NCBI GenBank assembly: GCA_009926245.1
Contig: RFPG01000017.1
Location: 1 to 12,098 of the forward strand
DNA: 12,098 nucleotides
Reading direction: 5' to 3'
Origin: Sphingobacteriia bacterium
GTDB lineage: Bacteria > Bacteroidota > Bacteroidia > UBA7662
Part shown: in pieces, positions 1-7,080 of the stretch
Layout: the number at the start of each line of letters is the position of its first letter
How positions within the stretch are numbered: the first letter of the stretch is position 1
Notes under the pieces: model-generated
The model's database searches: none
Told to the model about the DNA's origin: nothing
The model's input: the letters and a program-made list of their open reading frames with translations, nothing else
Program-made: the position numbers and the translations under genes

Positions 1-427
1 CGTGGTCCGTATTCTAACTGCCGGTGTCCCGGTGATGGGGCATTTGGGTCTGACCCCCCAGTCCATCTACAAGTTTGGAACCTATTCGGTGAGGGCCCGC
101 GAGGACGAGGAGGCCGAACGCCTTTTGGAAGACGCCCTGGCCTTGCAAGAGGCCGGTTGTTTTGGGTTGGTGCTCGAGAAAATCCCCTCTAAACTCGCCC
201 AAAAAGTGGCGTCCACCTTGAGCATTCCGGTTATCGGCATCGGTGCTGGATCGGGGGTGGATGGGCAGGTCCTGGTGATGCACGATATGTTGGGTTTGAA
301 CAGTGAGTTTTCACCCCGCTTTTTACGTCGTTACCTTCAATTGGACGGTCTTGTCACCGAAGCAGTTCAGTCGTACATCCGCGATGTACGTTCCGGTGAC
401 TTTCCATCCCCTTCCGAACAATACTAA
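1..427 (+). CDS. panB: 3-methyl-2-oxobutanoate hydroxymethyltransferase (ketopantoate hydroxymethyltransferase), C-terminal part
   Basis: PanB adds a hydroxymethyl group from 5,10-methylenetetrahydrofolate to 2-oxoisovalerate, giving ketopantoate, the first committed step of pantothenate and CoA synthesis in the cytoplasm. The visible 141 residues cover about the last half of a protein that is usually 260-280 aa. Family signatures seen in order are GHLGLTPQS (ending the segment [15 protein letters not shown]), [18 protein letters not shown], a VLEKIP segment carrying the Glu that is the catalytic base in the family, and [21 protein letters not shown] near the active site. The reading frame is open to the left edge, so the GTG at position 2 is an internal codon and the real start lies outside. 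It ends with TAA at 425-427. The RluA-family gene follows 45 bases downstream on the same strand. Identification is firm; only the truncation limits it. Confidence 0.96.
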   Translation, partial: VVRILTAGVPVMGHLGLTPQSIYKFGTYSVRAREDEEAERLLEDALALQEAGCFGLVLEKIPSKLAQKVASTLSIPVIGIGAGSGVDGQVLVMHDMLGLNSEFSPRFLRRYLQLDGLVTEAVQSYIRDVRSGDFPSPSEQY

Positions 428-431
428 TCGT

Positions 432-451
432 TTTTCGAAATTCTTCGAAAA
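432..451. repeat. Short perfect inverted repeat between panB and the pseudouridine synthase gene
   Basis: Two 8-base arms (TTTTCGAA and TTCGAAAA) flank a 4-base loop (ATTC) immediately after the panB stop. The stem is AT-rich and no T-run follows it on the + strand, so it is not a classical intrinsic terminator. It could be a weak attenuator, an mRNA 3'-end stabiliser for panB, or chance. Confidence 0.35.
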
Positions 452-472
452 CTCCCAACCCACCATTCTCCC

Positions 473-1180
473 ATGCATTGGCACGTCTTGTTTGAAGACA
501 ATCATTTAATCGCGGTTTTCAAGCCCGCCGGCATGCTCACTCAGCCGGACCCCGGGGGAGACCCGGATCTTTTTTCGCTGGTGCGCGAGGATTTGGCGAT
601 TCGTCATCAAAAAAAAGGCGAGGCCTTTATGGGGGTGGTGCATCGAATCGACCGACCGGTTTCGGGGCTGGTCCTTTTTGCCAAGACATCCAAGGCACTT
701 GAAAGAATGAACAAACTTTTTCGGGAGCGTTTGGTCCGCAAAACCTACCTGGCCTTGGTGCGGGACAAGGTCAACAGGGAAACCGGGACTCTCCGACATT
801 TTCTCAAAAAGAACCACGAGAAAAACCGTGTGCAAGCCCACGATTACGAGGTTAGGGATTCCAAAGAGGCCGTTCTGGACTACACTCTCTTGGCTCATTT
901 GCGCGGGCAGTCCCTTCTCAAAGTTCACCCCCTCACCGGACGTCCCCACCAGATCCGGGCTCAATTGGCAGCCATGGGTCATCCGATTGCGGGGGATGTC
1001 AAATACGGATACCCAGTTGCCCTCAAGGACCATTCCATCGCCCTGCATTCGTACGGTTTGGCCTTTGAACATCCCGTTGGGGGTCAGCCTATGTATTTAT
1101 TCTGTCCCTTGCCGGCTCTGCCTTTGTGGAAAGAATCAAGCCAAGTGCTTGATAGCCTCCCGGCGGGTGAGCGCAGGTAA
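473..1180 (+). CDS. RluA-family pseudouridine synthase
   Basis: The enzyme isomerises uridine to pseudouridine in structured RNA, most often 23S rRNA or tRNA in this family. The exact target cannot be read from sequence. At 235 aa it is a catalytic domain alone: the protein opens directly with the first family block (VLFEDNHLIAVFKPAGMLTQ, residues 5-24) and has no N-terminal S4 RNA-binding domain of the RluC/RluD type. The catalytic motif is HRIDRPVSG at residues 58-65, with Asp60 as the nucleophile; the usual form is HRLDxxTSG. Later blocks are RKTYLALV (89-96) and TGRPHQIRAQL (155-165). The ATG at 473 places the first block where the family expects it, although I see no Shine-Dalgarno sequence. 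The last 45 bases overlap the 3' end of the convergent AlkD-like gene. Family assignment is strong; the subfamily and RNA target are unknown. Confidence 0.93.
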   Translation: MHWHVLFEDNHLIAVFKPAGMLTQPDPGGDPDLFSLVREDLAIRHQKKGEAFMGVVHRIDRPVSGLVLFAKTSKALERMNKLFRERLVRKTYLALVRDKVNRETGTLRHFLKKNHEKNRVQAHDYEVRDSKEAVLDYTLLAHLRGQSLLKVHPLTGRPHQIRAQLAAMGHPIAGDVKYGYPVALKDHSIALHSYGLAFEHPVGGQPMYLFCPLPALPLWKESSQVLDSLPAGERR

Positions 1181-1885
1181 TTGGGGATGGCTTTGCACAA
1201 AAGTTAACACGGTTTCTGGTTCCTGTCGGGCGTATTGACGAAGGGCCCAACCCATGGCTTTGGCCAAAAAGAACTCCTTGGTTACCGCTTTTTCCAAACA
1301 CATTTTGGATAAAAGATCAAAGCGGGTCTGTTCCCGAAAATCCAGTTGTAGAATGAACGCAGAGCGTTGCATCCATAGGTTGGGGTGGGCGTGCAGTTCG
1401 GCGAGAACCTGTTCAAGCAGAGGGTTCTTGGGGGCCGACCTGCGTCCGGTGGAGGTTTTTTGGTTGAGAAGGTACCAACCCAAGGCCTTCGGGGCCAGCC
1501 AATCCACGGTGTCCCACCAACTCTTGGATTGAATCCAACCGTACACGCGTTCAATCCAACCATCCCCCCAAAGCTCTCGGTATCGAAGGGCCAGTTCCAT
1601 GGCAGTGTACTGGAATTCTCGTTCGGGTTCTTTCCATAATACGTCGATGAGCGATGCCAGGATGGAAGAATCCATGGGTTCCCCCTTCGATGCCGCTTGG
1701 GTTTCTTGAAGGCCTTCCCAAAGGCGTATTTGATGTTGGCGGCGGATTGCTTGGGGCCAGCCCAAAAAAACAAAACGATGCCGCATATACGCCGACATAG
1801 GAATCGCCTTGTCGGGTTCGCCCAGTGTTTTGCTTTGGCGAATCCAATCCAAGGTAAGGGTGAGGTACGCGCTGCCCTTTTTCAA
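1136..1885 (-). CDS. AlkD-like DNA alkylation repair protein (DNA glycosylase, HEAT-like repeats)
   Basis: AlkD-type glycosylases are all-helical HEAT-like proteins that excise positively charged alkylated bases such as 3- and 7-methylpurines without flipping the base into a pocket. The 249-aa product carries the family marks: MSAYMRHRF plus FLG (residues 30-42), KSWWDTVD (121-128), WMQRSAF (171-177) and AMGWALRQYARQEP (210-223), ending with SRREA-type TRREAIKHL (240-248). By motif alignment from memory, Trp124, Asp128, Arg174 and Trp213 match the Bacillus cereus AlkD residues Trp109, Asp113, Arg148 and Trp187. The longer spacing between the second and third suggests an insertion of about 11 residues near 142-158. 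The start is a TTG whose last two bases are also the first two of the murI stop TGA, so translation may be coupled. The family has a helix before the MxxYM motif, which supports this start over the internal ATG codons. The 3' end overlaps the convergent pseudouridine synthase gene. Activity is inferred. Confidence 0.85.
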   Translation of the reverse strand: MKKGSAYLTLTLDWIRQSKTLGEPDKAIPMSAYMRHRFVFLGWPQAIRRQHQIRLWEGLQETQAASKGEPMDSSILASLIDVLWKEPEREFQYTAMELALRYRELWGDGWIERVYGWIQSKSWWDTVDWLAPKALGWYLLNQKTSTGRRSAPKNPLLEQVLAELHAHPNLWMQRSAFILQLDFREQTRFDLLSKMCLEKAVTKEFFLAKAMGWALRQYARQEPETVLTFVQSHPQLPALTRREAIKHLA

Positions 1886-2727
1886 GGTTCCAGCAATTCG
1901 ATATGTTGGGACTGTACGTGATGACCCCCAAAGCGGGAGGCTTGCTGGTCAAAACGATGAGGGTCTTCGGTGGTGAAATACTGAATCGTGCCGCCCCGTG
2001 TCAAGGCAGCGCTCAGGTCGGGATGACGCTGGAGGTAAAGGGCGAGGGCTTGGGCCACCAAGGGACCTTGCTCAAAAATTCGCATGTTTTTTGGTAACAA
2101 ATCCCGAATTAATGGGGCCAGCAAAGGATAATGGGTGCAGCCCAAAATCACGGCATCCATGGCCGGTGCCTTGGCACAGAGTTCGTTCAAATCAGCCTGT
2201 ACGATGGCATGGGCCACCGGGCCTTGGAGGATGCCCTCCTCGATCAAAGGAACCCAAAGGGGACAAGCCTGGGTATACAGTGTTATTTCAGGAAAAAAGT
2301 GTTCAATTTCGGTTGTGTAAGAGCCGGATTCAACGGTGCCTCGGGTGGCTAACAAGCCCAGGTGACCGCTTTGGGTGAATGTGCCGGCCCTCTCGGTGGT
2401 GGGCCTCAGGACCCCCAGCACCCGGCGTTCGGGTCCTCCGTCGTTGAATTCTTTTTGCCAAAGCGGTAAATCCAGCTGTTGGATGCTGCGCAGTGCTTTG
2501 GCCGAGGCGGTATTGCAGGCCACCACCACCAGGGGTGCACCCGCCTTCAACAAGGTGTAAACCCCTTCGCGGGTAAATTGGTAAACGGTTTCAAAGGAAC
2601 GGTTGCCGTAGGGAACCCGGGCGTTGTCGCCCAAGTAATACAAATCCAGTTCCGGGAGGATTTTCTGAATTTGCTGGAGCACCGTCAGTCCGCCAAGACC
2701 GGAATCAAAAATTCCTAAAGGCCCCAT
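1882..2727 (-). CDS. murI: Glutamate racemase
   Basis: MurI interconverts L- and D-glutamate without a cofactor, supplying D-glutamate to the MurD step of peptidoglycan synthesis in the cytoplasm. The 281-aa product begins with the classic block GIFDSGLGGLTVL (residues 5-17, with Asp8 and Ser9). It then has YLGDNARVPYG (31-41), VACNTASA (69-76) with catalytic Cys71, and ILGCTHYPLL (194-203) with the second catalytic Cys197 and His199. Length and motif order are typical for the family. A strong Shine-Dalgarno sequence (AAGGAGG) lies seven bases upstream of the ATG, inside the end of the ACMSD gene, and fixes the start. The gene overlaps the ACMSD 3' end by 13 bases and its stop overlaps the TTG start of the AlkD-like gene. 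Nothing in the protein looks damaged. Assignment is very secure. Confidence 0.97.
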   Translation of the reverse strand: MGPLGIFDSGLGGLTVLQQIQKILPELDLYYLGDNARVPYGNRSFETVYQFTREGVYTLLKAGAPLVVVACNTASAKALRSIQQLDLPLWQKEFNDGGPERRVLGVLRPTTERAGTFTQSGHLGLLATRGTVESGSYTTEIEHFFPEITLYTQACPLWVPLIEEGILQGPVAHAIVQADLNELCAKAPAMDAVILGCTHYPLLAPLIRDLLPKNMRIFEQGPLVAQALALYLQRHPDLSAALTRGGTIQYFTTEDPHRFDQQASRFGGHHVQSQHIELLEP

Positions 2728-3740
2728 AGATCAGCCTCCTTTAAATTGAGCCACTGCAGGGCGGATCGGTATAACAAATCTTTTTCTTGTTCGGGTTCCA
2801 GGTTCATGGCACGTATCAGGGTGCCTGCGCGGGATTCTCCCAATGGAAAGGGGTAATCGCTGCCCAAGGCAACCCGGTTGGAACCAACAATTTCCATGAG
2901 ATATCGTAGCATATGGGGATCGTGCACCAGGGAGTCTACCCAAAACTTACCCAGGTAGGAGGTCGGATGGTGAGGATTGTCAATCGCCACCAAATCCGGT
3001 CGGGTTTCGTACCCACGCACAATTCGGCCCAATCCTCCGGGGAAGGACCCCCCACCGTGGGCAAAGGCCACCCTCAGTTGGGGGAACTTTTCAAAAATGC
3101 CCCCAAAGATCATGGAACAAATCGCCAAGGCCGATTCGGCCGGCATCCCAACAAGCCAGGGCAACCAATACCGGTCCATTTTTTCTTGACCAACCATATC
3201 CCAAGGGTGGACAAAGACGGAAGCACCCAGCGACTCGGCATGGGCATAAAAACCATGCAAGGCCGGGTCGTTCAAATTCCATTGGTTGATATGCGAGCCA
3301 ATTTGGACACCGGACAATCCCAGGTCTGTAACACATCGTTCCAATTCGCGGCAAGCCAAGTCTGGATCCTGCATAGGCAGGGTACCCAAACCCAAAAAAT
3401 GACGGGGATGACGCTGCACCGTTTCGGCCAAATGATCGTTCAAAAACCGGGAGGTATCCAAGGCATTGGCGGCTGGCGCCCAGTAATGAAAGAGGACCGG
3501 AATGGTGGAGAGAACCTGAAGGTGCTCGCCGAGCTCGGTGGTTTCACGGATACGCTCCTCCTCGTCCCAACAATTGGCTTCGATTTTTCGAAAAACACGG
3601 TCCCCCTGAACCATGAGGGCACAAGCAGGGCAGGCACCCTCCTGATGCCGCAGGGAGATCCAATCGCCCGGTCCGTAGCGAGCCGCCCAGTCGGGTAAAT
3701 CCCGCGGTAGGATATGGGTATGGATATCGATGGAACGCAA
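2715..3740 (-). CDS. 2-amino-3-carboxymuconate-6-semialdehyde decarboxylase (ACMSD), amidohydrolase superfamily
   Basis: ACMSD is a zinc enzyme that decarboxylates 2-amino-3-carboxymuconate-6-semialdehyde (ACMS) to 2-aminomuconate-6-semialdehyde. This diverts tryptophan carbon from spontaneous cyclisation to quinolinate. Using the TTG at 3740 the protein is 341 aa, close to the usual 330-340. Metal ligands of the amidohydrolase fold are visible: His7 and His9 (DIHTH), His178 (VFVHPWD), His228 (AFAHGGG) and Asp295 (LGSDYPFPLGE). Arg51 and Arg239 sit where the Pseudomonas fluorescens enzyme has its substrate-binding arginines (recalled, not aligned by program). The frame is open to an ATG at 3800, but that start would add 20 unconserved residues and overlap the dioxygenase gene. 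The TTG places the conserved RSIDIHTHILP block at the N-terminus, 11 bases after the upstream stop. The adjacent 3-hydroxyanthranilate dioxygenase makes its substrate, which strongly supports ACMSD over other decarboxylating amidohydrolases. The names nbaD and acmsD are both used for this function. Confidence 0.92.
   Translation of the reverse strand: MRSIDIHTHILPRDLPDWAARYGPGDWISLRHQEGACPACALMVQGDRVFRKIEANCWDEEERIRETTELGEHLQVLSTIPVLFHYWAPAANALDTSRFLNDHLAETVQRHPRHFLGLGTLPMQDPDLACRELERCVTDLGLSGVQIGSHINQWNLNDPALHGFYAHAESLGASVFVHPWDMVGQEKMDRYWLPWLVGMPAESALAICSMIFGGIFEKFPQLRVAFAHGGGSFPGGLGRIVRGYETRPDLVAIDNPHHPTSYLGKFWVDSLVHDPHMLRYLMEIVGSNRVALGSDYPFPLGESRAGTLIRAMNLEPEQEKDLLYRSALQWLNLKEADLWGL
2735..2741 (-). 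promoter_or_regulatory. Strong Shine-Dalgarno sequence for murI
   Basis: On the minus strand AAGGAGG precedes the murI ATG by seven bases. It is the only near-perfect ribosome-binding site I found upstream of any gene in this window. It lies within the last codons of the ACMSD gene, so it can let ribosomes re-initiate at murI independently of the upstream frame. Confidence 0.85.
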
Positions 3741-3751
3741 ACCGGGCCTAT

Positions 3752-4282
3752 TTAGACAAAGCGAGGATCGGTTTCCATGGAGTGCCCGCAGGCTTTGCAC
3801 AACAGACGTTTAGGGTCTGAATAAAAAGCCTTGAAATGGGGAAGAAAATCTTTTTCGATATCGTGCAATTCGAAGTAGGCCTCGTGCAATGGGTGATTGC
3901 AGGACTCGCAAAACCAAAGGAGGCCGTCGGTAAAGCCCCGTCCAGCCCGCTTGCGTTCAATCACCAAGCCCAAGGAGCCGTCTTCGCGTACCGGCGAATG
4001 GGGGATTCGGGCTGGACAGATGAACAAGTCACCCGGGCCCAGGCGGTATTCAACGCATACTCCGTTTTGCTGTGTTTTGACCGTAATCCATCCTTCCAAT
4101 TGATAGAAGATCTCCTCGGTCTCGTTGTAGTGGTAGTCTTTGCGGGCATTGGGCCCGGCGACCACCATGACGATATAATCATCGCTCTGAGGGCTGAGGT
4201 TTTTGTTGGCGACCGGAGGTCGAAGCAAATGCCGGTTGTCGGTCAGCCATTGGGTGAGGTTAAAGGGGGCAACGGGGGCCAT
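3752..4282 (-). CDS. 3-hydroxyanthranilate 3,4-dioxygenase
   Basis: This cupin-fold Fe(II) enzyme opens the ring of 3-hydroxyanthranilate with O2 to form ACMS, the branch point between quinolinate/NAD synthesis and catabolism. From the ATG at 4282 the protein is 176 aa. The residues then fall at the numbers reported for the Cupriavidus enzyme: iron ligands His51, Glu57 and His95, substrate-binding Arg47 and Arg99, and two CxxC pairs at Cys125/128 and Cys162/165 forming the rubredoxin-like second iron site of bacterial forms. That coincidence is my reason for preferring this start to an in-frame TTG at 4312, which would add ten residues. No Shine-Dalgarno sequence is seen at either. The gene starts 44 bases after the AddB-like gene ends, and ACMSD follows 11 bases downstream, so product and next enzyme are paired. 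Gene names in use include nbaC and haaO. Upstream kynurenine-pathway enzymes are not in the window. Confidence 0.95.
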   Translation of the reverse strand: MAPVAPFNLTQWLTDNRHLLRPPVANKNLSPQSDDYIVMVVAGPNARKDYHYNETEEIFYQLEGWITVKTQQNGVCVEYRLGPGDLFICPARIPHSPVREDGSLGLVIERKRAGRGFTDGLLWFCESCNHPLHEAYFELHDIEKDFLPHFKAFYSDPKRLLCKACGHSMETDPRFV

Positions 4283-4326
4283 AGCAAAACGGTTTACTTG
4301 ACCAAAATACAACCAAACCGGTCGGC

Positions 4327-7080
4327 TCAGTCTTCCTGAGACCGCTGGCAGATGCGATTAAAATCGCAATAGGTGCACTTACGGACATTGGTTGTGGCCT
4401 GGAATGGGCGGTCAGGCGCAATCATGGCCCGCAGGCGTTCAAGCAGAAGTTGTTCAAATTCCTCCAATCGTTGGACGCTTAGAAGGCTGTTTTGGTCGAT
4501 TTCCAGCAGACGGGGTCCTCCTTCGGCTTGTTGGAGGGGTAGAATGGCCAATTCCAAGCCTTGGGCATAGGCCTCGGGTTCCGAGCGATAGGCCATCCAA
4601 GCATAACACATTAATTGAAAAGCCTTGCTGTGTTCGCCATCAAAACACTGTTCAAGGCTTTTGATTCTCAATTCGCTGGCATTGTTTTTGAGGATGCCTG
4701 ATTTGAAATCAATAATCCGTGTCAGCTCGTTATGATGTTCCAGGCGATCCAGACGTCCACGCCAATTCACACGTTGTTCATCTACCAAAAGGCTGGTTTC
4801 AAGGGATCGCTCTTGGTCGATCAAGTGAAACGGTTTTCGTTGGGCGGCCTTGGCTTCGGTTGCGAGGTATTGATGGATGAATTGCGGGCCCATTCGGTCC
4901 ACCATGGCATTCAAGCCTTCTTCAAAGGACTGCCATGGGAAATTCTTTTGGCGAATATCTTTCCAGGCTTCCTCCACCTGGGGCATCAAAGAACGAAACA
5001 AAGCAGGGGTCATGAGGGTGCCCAAATGCGGTTGGAAAAGCTTTTCCAGGGTCTGATGCAGGAGGTTCCCGGTTTGAGCGGCGCTTAACTGTTCGGTTTC
5101 TTCTTCGGGAATGCGAATTTGACGAACATACCCGTACCAGAATTTGAGAGGGCATTCCAGGTAGGCCGAAAAAGTGGATGGACTCAACGCGCGCTTTTCC
5201 AATCGTTCGGTAATGGTGGCCTGAATTCGTGGAGTTTTGGGGATTTCGATCAGGGTCCAGGGGCTATCCGAAGATTGGGGTTGGGTTCGTCGTTCGCGGC
5301 CTTGGAAGGGGCCGGGGTATTCGAGTTCCAATTGTTGTACGTAACGGCTGGAATCTGTCGCCTTTCCATCGGTGCCGGTAGCAGACCAAAGAAAATGCGT
5401 CTCTTTGGAGTGTTGTAACAATCGATACAAATCATAGGCTTGCTTGGCTTCAACCATCCAAGGATCGGGGAGTCCAAAGAATCGGCGCAGGTCAAAACTG
5501 AGCATGCCGCTGTACCGACCTGGTTTAGGCAGCATGCCTTCGTTGGCGCCGCTTACGATCAGGTAGTCAAAGTCCAGGGCCTTGGTACGATCCAAGGTGG
5601 TGATCCGAACCCCGTTGGGTTCTCGGTGTCCCGGGTTGAGGGCAGCGGAACTCAGGTTTTGATTCCAGAGTTTCCGCCATAGGATCCACCGATTTTCGCT
5701 TTCGGGGATGCGAGGAGCCAGTACTCGAATCATTTCGGTCAACTTCATCAGAGCATGCTCTTCCATCGCCGGTAGCTGGGGGTGATTTTCGCGAATCCGT
5801 TCGATGAGTTTGGCCAAGTGGAGGTAGGCATCGTCGGCCTCATTCCCATGTGGGAGCAGGCCTAATTGGTTCCAGGTCAAACCTTGGAGAGTTTTGCGAA
5901 AGACCACCATCGGCTCGGTCCTTTGGAAGGCGGTCCAATCCGGGGGTGATATAGTGCTCTCGATCCAGCGATTCCAATCGGAAACACGGACCTTGCCCGT
6001 GAAATGTAGGCTCTGTTGCAATTCAATCCAGCCCATCGCCCAAGCGTAGGATGCCGTCCAACGAAGATCCAAGGGCACGTTCCAAACCGGCGGAGCTGTC
6101 ATCGGATTCCAACGTAGCATGAGGGGCCAGGCCTGGTGGATATCGGCCAAAACCCATGCAATACGGTTCGGCGCGATTCCTTGACCCACCCATCTTTGGA
6201 TGGTCTCCAGACCTTCGTCGATTTGTTCGGCCATCCCCATGCAACGGCAGGATTCGAAACGGGGTTCTCCATGGAGAAGGCGTTCCCCAACCAGTTCCAG
6301 AACGTGTAATTTATCGATTTTTGGGATCCGTTGCTCTCTCCATAACATGCCCGCACTGTGCAAGGGATCTTTCACATAATAGGCGTCGCCTTCTGCGATC
6401 CAAAACATAGGGATGGACGGGGTGCCAACGTGGAGAAGGCGTTGGAGGCCGGGATCCGGTGCGTCAAAACCCACCCAATAAACAGCATCCACGGTCGAAC
6501 GCAGGAGCTCCAAGGGTTCCTCGGTTTGTTCCAGCCAGGCCCTGAGGGCCAAGGAGGGGTAAGCCAATCCGTGGTCATCCAGTATTTTGCGGAACGCATG
6601 GTAGGTAGGACCGAGTAGGCTAAAAAAACGCAGGTATTCGGTTTCGGTTTCCGTCAATTGACCGTCCGAGGGGCTCCAGAGTTCAACGGCTTTTTGTTGG
6701 TGCAGATGCCCGAAGACCTGGTCCGCATCCAAAAGATGTTGGTCGATTTCTTCAAAATCCTGAAGCAACCCTCCCGCCCAACTCAGGAAGGTTTCGGGGT
6801 GATCGGGAACCGTGCCCGCTTCTTCGGAGCATTGTCGGTAGGCTTGGTACAGCAGGTCTTGCAACCACAATCGGTTGGGTCGGTTGCGTTCGCTTTGTTC
6901 AAAGACCCATTCGTCGAAGGAACGACAAATGGGGGATAGCGCTGGTGCCTTGAGAAGGCCTCCCAGGGCTTGTCGAAACGGCTCCACCGGTCGGACCGAT
7001 GGAAAGAGCACCAATACCCGGTGCAGTTGGGGATGACCCGCTGTCAACAGGCGTTCCGCGACCGCATCCAGAAAGTTCAT
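4327..7080 (-). CDS. AddB-like (RexB-like) PD-(D/E)XK exonuclease subunit with predicted iron-sulfur cluster
   Basis: The 917-aa protein resembles the B subunit of AddAB-type helicase-nucleases, which process double-strand breaks for RecA-dependent repair. The N-terminal part has a VLVLFPSVRPVEPFRQAL block (residues about 23-40) typical of degenerate helicase domains and no visible GxxxxGK(S/T) Walker A motif. A helicase-like block around residues 500-550 (TTLDRTKALDFDYLIVSGANEGMLP) follows. The C-terminal nuclease has GRLDRLE with Asp778 and IIDFKSG with Asp791 and Lys793, the usual active-site pattern of this clan. Cys643 (LECPLKFWYGY) plus Cys902, Cys905 and Cys911 reproduce the C...C-x2-C-x5-C arrangement that holds the 4Fe-4S cluster in Bacillus AddB. 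The ATG directly abuts the aconitase stop, with no space and no Shine-Dalgarno sequence. No AddA (UvrD-like) gene lies in this window. Family is firm; pairing with AddA is inferred. Confidence 0.87.
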   Translation of the reverse strand: MNFLDAVAERLLTAGHPQLHRVLVLFPSVRPVEPFRQALGGLLKAPALSPICRSFDEWVFEQSERNRPNRLWLQDLLYQAYRQCSEEAGTVPDHPETFLSWAGGLLQDFEEIDQHLLDADQVFGHLHQQKAVELWSPSDGQLTETETEYLRFFSLLGPTYHAFRKILDDHGLAYPSLALRAWLEQTEEPLELLRSTVDAVYWVGFDAPDPGLQRLLHVGTPSIPMFWIAEGDAYYVKDPLHSAGMLWREQRIPKIDKLHVLELVGERLLHGEPRFESCRCMGMAEQIDEGLETIQRWVGQGIAPNRIAWVLADIHQAWPLMLRWNPMTAPPVWNVPLDLRWTASYAWAMGWIELQQSLHFTGKVRVSDWNRWIESTISPPDWTAFQRTEPMVVFRKTLQGLTWNQLGLLPHGNEADDAYLHLAKLIERIRENHPQLPAMEEHALMKLTEMIRVLAPRIPESENRWILWRKLWNQNLSSAALNPGHREPNGVRITTLDRTKALDFDYLIVSGANEGMLPKPGRYSGMLSFDLRRFFGLPDPWMVEAKQAYDLYRLLQHSKETHFLWSATGTDGKATDSSRYVQQLELEYPGPFQGRERRTQPQSSDSPWTLIEIPKTPRIQATITERLEKRALSPSTFSAYLECPLKFWYGYVRQIRIPEEETEQLSAAQTGNLLHQTLEKLFQPHLGTLMTPALFRSLMPQVEEAWKDIRQKNFPWQSFEEGLNAMVDRMGPQFIHQYLATEAKAAQRKPFHLIDQERSLETSLLVDEQRVNWRGRLDRLEHHNELTRIIDFKSGILKNNASELRIKSLEQCFDGEHSKAFQLMCYAWMAYRSEPEAYAQGLELAILPLQQAEGGPRLLEIDQNSLLSVQRLEEFEQLLLERLRAMIAPDRPFQATTNVRKCTYCDFNRICQRSQED

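Noticed and set aside
432..451. Inverted repeat as the panB terminator
   Set aside because: The stem is AT-rich with no T-run after it, so I list it only as a repeat.
506..1072. 188-codon open frame on the minus strand
   Set aside because: Antisense to the pseudouridine synthase gene, which has clear catalytic motifs; no family resemblance.
2913..3698. 261-codon open frame on the + strand
   Set aside because: It lies entirely antisense to the well-supported ACMSD gene, has no recognisable motif and reads as low-quality shadow sequence.
4283..4326. TATTTTGG on the minus strand as a separate promoter for the dioxygenase/ACMSD pair
   Set aside because: It is one base short of TAnnTTTG and the gap of 44 bases leaves no room for a -33 element plus leader outside the upstream gene. 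Weak, though not excluded.
3836..4339. 167-codon open frame on the + strand
   Set aside because: Antisense to the dioxygenase gene, whose metal ligands and CxxC pairs are all in place.
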